Part shown: positions 48,730-58,900 of the stretch, one piece after another
Numbering within the stretch: the stretch's first letter is position 1
How the letters are laid out: every line of letters begins with the position of its first letter
Assembly (NCBI GenBank): GCA_034008185.1
Contig: CM067081.1
Location: 11,221,821-11,285,820 of the forward strand
Direction of reading: 5' to 3'
From: Gorsachius magnificus
Taxonomy: Eukaryota; Chordata; Aves; Pelecaniformes; Ardeidae
DNA length: 64,000 nt
Made by a program: the position numbers and the translations under genes
Notes under the pieces: model-generated
What the model was told of the DNA's origin: nothing
Database searches by the model: none
The model's input: only the letters and a program-made list of their open reading frames with translations

Positions 48730-49574
48730 TGTAACTGGGGGGGGGTTGACCCTCGCTGGATGCCAGGTGCCCACCAAAGCCGCTCCATCACTCCCCTCCT
48801 CAGCTGGACAGGGGAGAGGAAATATAATGAAAGGCTCGTGGGTTGAGAAAGGACAGGGAGAAATCACTCAGCAATTACCAGCATGGACAAAACAGACTCA
48901 ACTTGGGGAAGTCCATTTAAGTTATTACCAGTCAAATCAGAGTAGGACAAAGAGAAAATAAAACCAAATCTTAATAACACCTTCCCCCCACCCCTCCCTT
49001 CTTCCTGGGCTCAACCTCCTGATTTCTCGTCATCTTCCCCCCGAGCGATGCAGGGGCACAGGAATGGGGGTTGGTGTCATTTCATCCCACACTGTCTCTG
49101 CCGCTCCTTCTCCTCAGGGCAGGACTCCTCACACTCCTCCCCTGCTCCGGCGTGGGGTCCTCCCCGGGCTGCAGGTGGGGATCTGCTCCCCCGTGGGCTC
49201 CCTGGGCTGCAGGGGCACAGCCTGCCCCACCATGGGCTGCCCCAGGGGCTGCAGGGGAATCTCTGCTCCGCGCCTGGAGCCCCTCCTGCCCTCCTGCTGC
49301 ACTGGCCTGGGGGGCTGCAGGGCTGCTCCCTCACAGCCTCTCACTCCTCTCCCTGGCTGCTCTTGCACAGGATTTTTTCCCCCCTTCTTAACTATGTTAT
49401 CCCAGAGGCACTACCACCGTCACTGATGGGCTTGGCCTTGGCCAGCGGCAAGTCTGCCTTGGATCCGACTGGCATTGGCTCTGTTGGACATGGGGGCAGC
49501 TTCTGGCATCTTCTCACAGAAGCCACCCCTGTAGCTCTGCTGTTAGCAAAGCATTGCCATGCAAATCCAATGCA
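48730..49574 (-). mobile_element. Solo LTR of an avian endogenous retrovirus-like element
   Basis: On the - strand the element runs from TGCATTGGATTTGC (49574 leftward) to a TTACA end at 48730, so it has TG...CA termini. It matches a repeat I remember from bird genomes: a block with GGGGTGGCTTCTGTGAGAA and GGGATAACATAGTTAAGAAG, a GC-rich tandem section, then GTAATAACTTAAATGG and CTCCCTGTCC near the 3' end. On the - strand, TTAAGAAG is TATA-like and AATAAC sits where a poly(A) signal would be. No internal retroviral genes and no second LTR are in the window, hence solo. I find no clear target duplication. The family name is not determined. Confidence 0.68.
49140..49285 (-). repeat. GC-rich minisatellite within the LTR
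   Basis: About four diverged units of roughly 35-40 bp share CTGCTCC, GTGGG and GGGCTGCAG words (+ strand reading). It is the GC-richest part of the window and creates long spurious open frames on both strands. Confidence 0.65.
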
Positions 49575-50012
49575 GTAATATAGAGAGAAAATGCCATATT
49601 GTTAATTCTCTGCCCCTCAAAAGTTTACTGAATTTGAGGAATTATTTTAACCTGAGGAAAAAAGCTATTAATGGAAGATAATTTTTTTTTCCCTGTAGTG
49701 TAATACCATTATTTTTGTACTATTCTTGTATTATAATTGTTTATACTGTTGTGCTATTCACTGTTGCAATACTGTTCTATTTATTTGTTTGCCAATAGAA
49801 GTGATTTTTTTTTACTAGACCTCTTAGCATAGCACATGAGAGGTGCTCCATTTTTACTGCTTGTGATATTTTCTGTTTTAGAGATGGAAGTTGAGGCTTT
49901 TGCAGAGGTTTTGCAGTGTAATAGGATAGTGAATGAGGAGACTGACAGTCTTAAGGGCAGAGGGTTATTAGATCATCTACTCTTACCCCCTAAATAGTTC
50001 AAGTTGTAGAAA
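49575..50012 (+). other. FAT3 intron between LTR and CR1: no gene seen
   Basis: AT-rich. 49868-49930 vaguely resembles the 'gatgg...ctgaggc' segment of old vertebrate SINEs, but too weakly to call. Confidence 0.5.
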
Positions 50013-50315
50013 GTCACAGAATCACAGAATCACAGGATGGCAAGGGTTGGAAGGGACCTCGGGAGATTATCCAGTCCAACCCCCCTGCTAAAGCAGGTTC
50101 TCCTAGAGCATGTTACACAGGACATCATCCAGGAGAGTTTTGAATATCTCCAGAGAAGGAGGCTCCACAACCCCCTTGGGCAGCCTGTTCAGTGCTCTGT
50201 CACCCTCAAAGTAAAGAAGTTCTTCCTCATATTCAACTGAAACCTCTTCTGCTTCAGTTTGTGCCCATTGCTCTTTGTCCTGGCGCTGGGCACCACTGAG
50301 AAGAGTCTGGCTCCT
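50013..50315 (-). mobile_element. CR1 3' fragment, - strand
   Basis: CACAGAATCACAGAATCACAG octamers (reverse complement of the CR1 3' end) are followed by GGTTGGAAGGGACCTC, TCCAGTCCAACCCCCCTGC, GTAAAGAAGTTCTTCCTCAT and GGGCACCACTGAGAAGAG. It is about 300 bp, 5'-truncated at the right. Its 3' sequence differs from the 53.2-kb copy, so it is another CR1 subfamily. Confidence 0.9.
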
Positions 50316-53171
50316 AATTGCTGCTACACTGTCTAGCTGGTGTTTGACTAAAGCTTGTATTTCAGGAAGACACTGATTTAAAGGCTGTACAACCCTTTTT
50401 TGCCTGATGCTTTTCTCCTTCATTCTTTGAAATATCTGGTTTATTTTTCATTTGAATTTCTCTGCCCCTTCTTTCCAGCCATTGGCTTTGGTTCTACCTT
50501 TCTCTGCTGAAATAAAGAGCCCTTTACTCCCTAGTAATTTCTCCCTGTGCAGGTACTTACATGCATTAATCTAATTATTAATTAATTAAACAGTATAGTT
50601 CTTTAATGCAGAGCAGGGAAAGGAAGCACTGATTTAATTAGTGCCAGATTGTCATTGACTTATATGAAGGAAAATACAGGTTGTTCTGGCTCCATAAAGC
50701 CGTTCGTGGTCACAGTCCAACAGTTATCTCCAAAGTCTTTCCTCCCCAAGTGCCCAGCATGCAGGAAAGACCAGGGTCAGGCGCAGATGTGGGGGTCTGA
50801 AGTAGCTCCAAGGAGCTTCCCAACTTGAGCAACAGTAACTGTCGATGCAGCAAAGAAGAGGTGCCAGGATATTTTTCACAAAAATTAGTGCTTGTGGCTC
50901 TGGCTTCCATGGGAAGCTGATAGCTGCTTAATTTCTTTTTGGTGTAGATAGGAAGTGAATGCATATGGCTTAGCCATTTGTCATCCACCATGGCTATTCC
51001 CCTCTTTCCCAAGGACAAATTACTCTGTTGTTTTTATGACTAGAAATAAAAGTTTTTTGGCTTGGGGGGTAATCACCCCATTTAATGCTTCCTTTACTGT
51101 CAAAAGCTGGAAAAATTGGTGTTGCATCTAAATGCATAGCAAGCATTTTCATGTAGGGGACCTAGACAGGTGTTAGCTTTCTATACTTCACAATATATAT
51201 TCAAAGGAAAAAAAGATGAAGACCCAAGTTCTGATGTTCCTGAAATGTATGGCAGACGCTCTTAGCAGCTCCCATTTGTTTCCCCTTTGTTACCACTGAC
51301 AGCAGGCTTGCACACATTGCAAGCCCAGCCGATGTGGGTTTATTGGGTCACAGCCGATGAGGGATGTTGTGTAGTGCAGAAGAGGAACGGTCCAGACTGA
51401 TCCATCACCTTAGCACTGCAGTCGCACCCATGGCCACCAAAGGAGCTGGGTGCTCTCCCATCCAGTCGTGGGCTCTGTCCTGCGTACAGGAGGATGCTTA
51501 CTTCCTTACCTGCCAGAGAAACCTTGCTAATGGCACAGAGGCTGATGTAATAAACCAGAGAGAGTCGTGCTTTTGGGAAACAGGGTGTCATGGGTAAGGG
51601 GCTCGCTTTAGGCGATGCAGGAAAGCAGTGGGAGATGTGTGAGTTTGAACGTGGCTCCTCTGAATTCCAGCTGCAAGTCAGAACTGCAAGATGTTGCATC
51701 ACGTTTGGTCTAGGGAGTTGCCAGTTAACTCCATTCTGTATTAACAATTCCTCGTTAATGTGAGCTGCGGGGTAATTAAGACCTGGATTCCCTCCTTAGC
51801 TCTGCCGTAAGGCTCCTGTGTGATCTGGAAATGTCTCTTGGAGCAGCTTCCCCTTCGCAGAGGTCAGGATTTTGTCCCAGCCAGCTGACTGCATGCCAGC
51901 AGTGCAGGGCTGGTAGCCACACGCAGACAGAAATCCTGACTCAGTCCCCAGGAAGATATTGCAGCTCCTTAAGAGAATGGGACTATCTGAAGCACAAAAA
52001 GAAAATACATTTTTGTTGTTTTCATTTGCCTTCTGTCTTAGGGTAGACTGAACAGATTTTCCAACTTCAGATCCACAAATACAGCTTTTTGCTGGGGATT
52101 GTTTTCATTTTGTTTCTTGTAAATGAAAGCTGAGAGTCTCTTGTAATTACACGAGTCTCAAGACCTGGAACTTCAGCTAAAATACCAAACATCAGGAAAG
52201 CAATGATAAATCCTTGACAGGACCTGTACCTGACTTCTATAGAGTGAGGTATATGGTGACACTTGTGTGCTTGGCTCCTCGCAATTAAATTCTATGTCTG
52301 AAAGCACAACTTTATGACTGCGAGCAGCAGCAGTAATGATCCCCTTCTTCCTCGCAGTGGTCTTGTGTGAGTTATTTCATTACTGTCTGTAATGTGCTTT
52401 GAGACCTTGGATTGAAGAGCAGCCTGATTATTATGGCAGTTTAATAATATTGTTTAGAAGGTTGTAATATTCTGCAGCACTGGGTTTCGTGGAAATGCGA
52501 TATGCATTCAGTTTAAATGCTCTCCATCACCAAAGTCAACTCGCGGAGTCAAAGTCACACTTGGCATTGCTGCTGCTCCATCTTCAGCAGCTCTTGAGCA
52601 GCTCAAGGTGCAGCATGGTGACCTCCCAGCTTCTGGCTCTGTGGTAGGACACAGCTTCAGCCCTGGTTATTCTCACCTGCCCTCCACTGTCACTGAGAAT
52701 TTCGCCTTCACCGGGCTCCCTGGTGCAGGGCGAGGTGGTTTGCCTTGGGCTACCATGCCTGTCGTTCTCCTCCAGTTTCCGTCTGTGCCTGGTTTTGTAT
52801 CGCTCCATGCCAAGAGGCTGCCGTGATGCTATTTGGGTTATCCCAGTCATTTATAGATTTTGAGATTGCTTTCAAAGATTTCACTGTGGCTTTACTCTTA
52901 GGTGATGATCACCTGTTACAGCCTGGCCTGCTCTCTGCCTGAGAAGGAAGCAATACCTGCTGCCATAGGAGCTGTGTGGTTTGAGACAACCAGTCTGGGG
53001 AAAAGCAGATTCCCATTTTTTTGGGGGGAGCATGGGAATTTCCTTGCCTCCTCAGGGCCCAACCTGCAGGACTGATTCCCTGGTACTGGGGAAGTAGCTG
53101 CACTGCTACCTCCGAGGCAGCCCCTGCTCTCCATGGGGAGGTTGGGTCTGGGGGCCCTGCTGCCTCCCAGG
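50316..53171 (+). other. FAT3 intron: no gene seen
   Basis: Unique-looking intron. A CpG-containing 12-mer, ACTCGCGGAGTC (52539-52550), recurs from 25.3 kb. No exon or mobile element is recognised. Confidence 0.55.
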
Positions 53172-54016
53172 GATCATAGAAACATAGAATCATAGAATCA
53201 CCTCGGTTGGAAAAGACCTTTAAGATCATCGAGTCCAACCGTTAACCTAGCACTGCCATCCCACCACTAAACCATGTCCCTAAGCACCTCATCTCTCCTT
53301 CTTTTAAATACCTCCAGGGATGAGGACTCCACCACCTCCCTGGGCAGCCCATTCCAGAGCCTGACAACCCTCTCGGTGAAGAAGTTTTTCCTAATGTCTA
53401 GCCTAAACCTGCCCTGGCGCAGCTTCAAGCCATTCCCCCTCGTCCTATCGTCTGTTACCAGGGAGAAGAGGCCGACCCCCACCTCACTACAGCCTCCTTT
53501 CAGGTAGTTGTAGAGGGCGATCAGGTCTCCCCTCAGCCTCCTCTTCTCCAGACTAAACAACCCCAGTTCCCTCAGCCGCTCCTCGTATGACTTGTGTTCC
53601 AGACCCCTCACCAGCTTGGTTGCTCTCCTCTGGACCTGTTCCAGCAAGGCAACATCTTTCCTGTAGTGAGGGGCCCAAAACTGAACACAGTATTCAAGGT
53701 GTGGCCTCACCAGCACTGAGTACAGGGGCACGATCACTGCCCTGCTCCTGCTGGCCACACTATTTCCTGATACAAGCCAGGATGCCATTGGCCTTCTTGG
53801 CCACCTGGGCACACTGCTGGCTCATATTCAGCCGGCTGTCAATCAGTACCCCCAGGTCTTTTTCCACCAGGCAGCTCTCCAGCCACTCTTCCCCAAGCCT
53901 GTAGCGCTGCATGGGGTTGTTGTGACCAAAGTGCAGGACCCGGCACTTGGCCTTGTTGAACCTCATACAATTGGCCTCGGGCCATCGATCCAGCCTGTCC
54001 ATGTCCATGCCCCTGC
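53172..54016 (-). mobile_element. CR1 LINE 3' part, - strand, relatively intact
   Basis: The 3' octamers lie at the left (ATCATAGAAACATAGAATC), then CACCTCGGTTGGAAAAGACC, and the element continues through the ORF2 C-terminal region to CATCGATCCAGCCTGTCC at the right. On the - strand the ORF2 C-terminus is open in two overlapping pieces (54008-53760 and 53812-53267). They are separated by one extra T in 53763-53765 (ATTTCC where the other copies have ATTCC). The 5' truncation lies between the reverse-transcriptase motifs and the C-terminal part, so it cannot be autonomous. It looks the youngest CR1 here. Confidence 0.93.
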
Positions 54017-54560
54017 CAGCCCACCCAAGGACCTGAGCTCATACCCATTCACAGAGAGTTTTGCAGATGTTGCAGTATCGCTCAGTACCTGGACAAGAGA
54101 AAATTCCAAAATATCCAGCAAGTTGAATGACCTTTTTCATCCAGTTCTATGACCTTTTATGTATTTTGCAGCTTGCAAGACTATTGTGCTCTTGTGCCTA
54201 TTTATCTATCTCCTCTTTTTTTTTTTTTTTTTTAACAAAGGTAGATGTAAGATTAATAAAAAATACCATTTGCCACTTAAATTGGTGCCTAAAGCACTGT
54301 AGTGTTTGTACTGTAGTGTCTATTAAGCTGCTTCTTTTTTTGTTGTATTCAGATTTTTACATGAACCTTTAATGCCACAGCATCTAAATACCTTTCAAAA
54401 ATGCATTAACTGATCCATTTAACACCTCCAGGAAGATACAGACTTGTTCTATGTAAGAGGTATTATTAATATGCTGTTCAATACTCAAGTTGCATTAGAG
54501 GTTATATAAACCAGAACTCTAAAAAACCCCTCTGCAACCCTCTGTAGTGAAACCACAGAG
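54017..54560 (+). other. FAT3 intron between two CR1 fragments: no gene seen
   Basis: Contains an 18-base T run (54216-54233) and otherwise AT-rich unique sequence. Confidence 0.5.
54216..54233. repeat. Poly(T) run, 18 bases
   Basis: Uninterrupted T homopolymer. Confidence 0.8.
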
Positions 54561-54619
54561 AGAATCATAGAATCACCTCGCTTGGAAAAGACCTTTAAGA
54601 TCATCGAGTCCAACCGTTA
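54561..54619 (-). mobile_element. Minimal CR1 3' tail, - strand
   Basis: Its 59 bases match the 3' terminus of the CR1 at 53172-54016 with a single visible difference (CCTCGCTTGG against CCTCGGTTGG) and stop after CCAACCGTTAG. It is extremely 5'-truncated. Confidence 0.9.
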
Positions 54620-54977
54620 GAAACCCCACCAGAGGGCAGTTCTTCTCATTCTGGTTTTAGATGGATGGGGTGAATGGCTCTTTGAAGGTCCTAGAGAAAG
54701 AGCTAGGTACTTTATTATAGCTGTTTGGAGCCTCACCACCACCATGGTAGGATATGTGGCTTCAGACCAAGAGAAGATCAAAAAGGAGGGGAGGCTTCAG
54801 GGTGGGAATTGGCACAGCTTTGTCTCTTTTGACCTCCTCCTGTCCCCCATCTCACACCACTACTGGCCATCATGGGACAAGTAGCCTGAGAAGTCCCTTT
54901 TCTCTCATTTGCTTTTCCTTTCTAGCTGCAGCTTAGCAGCACTTTCAGTAAAGAGAGAGGAAAGAAATGTGTGAAAT

Positions 54978-54991
54978 GAGAGAGAGAGAGA
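54978..54991. repeat. (GA)7 dinucleotide repeat
   Basis: Seven GA units within a purine-rich neighbourhood (54950-54995). Confidence 0.75.
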
Positions 54992-55831
54992 TATTTTGGT
55001 AGCCAGCGTGTTTTCATCTTTTGCTTGCCTTGGGTCTGGAACAACTAGGTTTGGTCCACACTTGGGGCCTCTGAGGGCTGTCATAGTATAAGCGATGAAA
55101 TAGCAAAGCTGATCTCTTCCACCAAAGAAGTCATGTAGGTTTTTTTCCCTTACTTGGTCACAGAAAATGAGAAATGACAAGGAGCTTTCAGATACGGCTT
55201 TTCAGATTGGTTCCTGACTGTACGTGCCATGCGAGACACATAAATGCAGCTTCATGATACATTCCAAAGGGAAAGGAAGAATTAGGAGGGATATATCTGA
55301 AAATACAACATCTTTGCTTCAGCTACATGCTAGAATATAGTTTCTGACTGATTATCATCTAGTAACAATTAAACATCTTTAACCTTTTCAACCTCCTGTG
55401 ATTTGGTGCATTAATGAAAAATGTAAAACGGAGCGTGCATCTTTCTGAAGAGGTTACATAGAAAAAAAAGATGTTGAGTGAGACTTACCAAGGTTTAATT
55501 TACATAGCAAATCTGGTTATTACTTAAATTGTCTTTCAGAAGACAGTGTCCAGAGAAAGAATATTCTTCTGATGCTACTTACTGATTAGATTTCAAAGCT
55601 GAGAGGGATACGGTGCCAGTCATTGGTGGGTTTTTTAGTTGGGTTGTTGGTGTTAAAAGAATCCTAATATAATTTTAAAGTACTGTTTTAACCACCAATT
55701 CTTACTTTTATTGTAATACCCTTAATATATGTAACTGTATTTTTTACAGGTAAACAGAAAATTTCATATTTGTAAGGACACCAGAAAGTTAGAGTTGAAT
55801 TTCACCATTCTGGCCTGGTTTTCCTTGTTCC

Positions 55832-55834
<3 letters not shown>

Positions 55835-55863
<29 letters not shown>

Positions 55864-55930
55864 AAACAGAAAACCAAAAAAAACCAAAACCAAAAAAAAA
55901 AAACAAACCCAAACAAACCAACAAGAAACC
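55835..55930. repeat. Poly(A) run and A-rich (CAAA/CCAAAA) tract
   Basis: A run of 28 A (55835-55862) passes into CAAAC, CCAAAA and ACAAACC units to about 55930. It is the longest homopolymer in the window. It might be the tail of a decayed + strand insertion, but no body is recognised upstream. Confidence 0.8.
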
Positions 55931-58900
55931 CCAACTATCCAACTATTGCCACGTGGGATGAAAAGTAATCTGCAGTGACGAATCGACTGCAAGCATACAG
56001 CACTCAGGTATCGAAGCAGATAAAATTGCCAGTCATTTTTTAAATCGAGGTCTCAATATTTTTTCTCCACAGTTGCTCTGGGTTCTAGCAGATACTCACT
56101 ATCCAGAAGTCATTAAGGAGGAACATGTAGCCACCATGAAGAGCAGATTGATCAGTTTAAGCATTTTCTTGAAAGATGAACAAAAAGGGTTATGCATTTT
56201 GCTATTACAATGATCTCCTGAAATGAGGCTGTTCTGTTTTCCTGAGTCTGCAAATGTTCCGTCTGTTCTGCCTCTGCTGCAGCTGCTGGTGTATAAATAG
56301 GCTGTGTGGCTTTCTCCAGGAGTCTGTGCTGCGAAGGTTCTCCTAGATCATGTTGTCTTCAGCCTCCTGCAGGTCGGAGGTGTTTCCCAGGGGAAGTCTA
56401 GCAGGGGCAGGCAGCAGAGCTGAGTTGGTGACCTCATGCAGCAGCCAAGAGGAGAAAGGGGTGAGGTGGTAGAGACCTTCCGCACAAGCAAAAGCCAGAG
56501 ATTTGGAGAAGAAACCATGAAACCTGTTGGCTTTTGCAAGAGGTGGTGCTCAACTGCATTCCCTGACCTCTCCACAGCAGGGACTTATCTAACAAGGGAG
56601 AATCTCTGTGCCAGCTCAAGGAGGCACCACACATGCAGCCTCAGGACACTCCTGCTTGGCGCTTGGCTTGCATCTTTGCCTCAGCTTTGTCAGACATCTC
56701 ACAGTGGTTTTCTAACAACAAAATAAATACCTCGTGTTATATTTACTGTCTTAACTTCTGGGCTATAGCCACATGACTCCATTGACACAGCTTCTGCTAT
56801 TCTCATATGAAGTGTGTGTCAAAGTTTTAAATCATATGCAGCTAAAACTCAGCCAGTCAGCACTTAACTACCGATATGGGGAGCATCGCAGAGCCTGACT
56901 AAATACGGCTGTGTAGGTGTAGGCATAAGGTATGGGCTGAAATCCAAACACTGCACAAACTACTGTTGTTCAGGCTCCTGGAGCCAGAGCTTAACATTTT
57001 CAGAAATATCACACAGCAAGTGCCTCAGCTTTGGCTGTGTGCATAGGCGTGGGGAGAAGAAGGCCAGGGGGTGGGCGATGGGTGGGGAGGCTTGGTGGTG
57101 GGGAAGGTGTGTGATGGGAGACGAGGGGAAGCTTTTTAATCCTTCAAACCATACATGAGCACTATGGTAGCACTCACAGTATCCCAGCACTATGAACTTG
57201 CAGTGGACACAGTGCAAGAAAAGCAGATACACCCCAGGCTCAGTTCACCCCTCTATGGTGCAGAAAGAAGTTAGTGATGGAGAAGAGCCTGAAGAAAGGG
57301 GATGTGGAACGTCTGTTGAAGTTCTTCATGTTGTGAAGTCTGGGGGCTATATTCAGAAATCATTGAAAAGGGGAAGACAGCTGATCTGCCTACCTCGTGT
57401 GTTTTGTTGCTTACATTTGTTTATAAATCTCATTCTGGCTAGAGCAACCTCATGGTTTCTGAATTTTCCAGGTTGGCAGTACTGATAACAGTGAAATCGT
57501 GTCCTTTGCAGTTTTCACCGGCTCTGCCTTGGCATGCCAAGAACAAACCTCTCATGCTGTTAAAACCTAAAATGCCTGTCCAGTACCAGAGTCCCAGCAT
57601 CGTACTTCTGTTGATCAGAATTACTTCTGGACTTACAAAGAACAAAGAGCCGCAGCTTCAGAGCACCCTGGGTAGCTTTCCTCAGCTCCACAGTAACCTG
57701 TTAGGAGGTGGATTAATGATGAACAATACAGCTTTGCGTAGTACTTTTGAACAAGACATAAAGAGACAGTAAAACACAGGAAAGGGAACTCTGTGAGTCA
57801 TTGGTCATTTTTTATGCTGTCAGGCACCTTCGTGCAAATCACGTACAGTTCGATCTTTCTTCTGAACAGCCCCTGGATATAATTGGTGAAGAAGTCTCTC
57901 AAGGCAAGTTTGACAAAAGGGCAAACTTCTCATTTTCCCAGTGTTGACATTGACCAAAACATCCTGGAGTCCTTGCAGAGGAACAGAGCCTGATTAATGT
58001 CTCGGCGACAAGGTGAAGGAGGGTTAGTGGAGGCTGCGGCTGCTTCTCAGTCTGTCATTGTGGCGCCTTGTCACGCACACACATGCCACAAAGAGCGCTC
58101 CAGCCTGGTTTTGCTCCCCATTAAGTATGTATTTGAGCTTTTTCTCTGCTAAGACATCTGGAGATGAAGATCCGCTCACTTAGTTGTGCTAGCAGACATA
58201 AAAGGTAGAGAGTCTGTGTTCTTTGTTGCAGAAGAGGCAATGTAGGGGGGTTCAAAGCATTTCCCCTCATTTATTCTTCATAGTAGAAGGAGAACTCAAT
58301 CTGTAGGACCTTTTAATTAAAAAATATTTTTTTTCTGGACAGTCTTTTGACACCCAATGTATAATTTAGTATTCCATAACAAACCCCTTAGGACTAACTC
58401 TGAGTGAGAAAAAATGAGGCACTCCATCCTTAAAAGGCACTGATTTTGTGTAAAGTTAGTGGTGTCACAACGTACGCACTATTTGTATTTTCTGCCTTTT
58501 CTGATGTGTGCCGTAGCTCTGTGGCCATCTGGGTTTTGAGAGCAAACTTTCTATAGATCTTTCTTTTACATAGCCAACTAAATCTGTGGCACTGCAGTTC
58601 CAGAATGCTACAGGATCACTAGGACTGTGGATATAAACATAGATGAGAATCACTGCGTAACTGTACTGTGCACAGAAGGGGTGTCATAAATTAAATATTT
58701 AATTTAATCTTACCAGAAAAAAATTACTGGATTTTTGCAAGCATAAGATGAAAGGTAAGAACTTGTTTAGATTAAAGTTAACCTGGTAGTCAGGTGCTGA
58801 GGTCACTGGGGAAGATGTTTTAGCACTTGTAGTTGTATTTTGTGAGAAACAGCTTTGTAAAATTAATTGTTCAGCAAGACCTCAGACTAGCATTGAATTA

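Noticed and set aside
49048..49578. 176-codon open frame and several overlapping frames on both strands
   Set aside because: All lie in the GC-rich tandem part of the LTR, where stop codons are rare. The residue content simply follows the repeat.
53267..54008. Two - strand frames of 181 and 82 codons as host genes
   Set aside because: Both are CR1 ORF2 C-terminal sequence separated by a one-base insertion.
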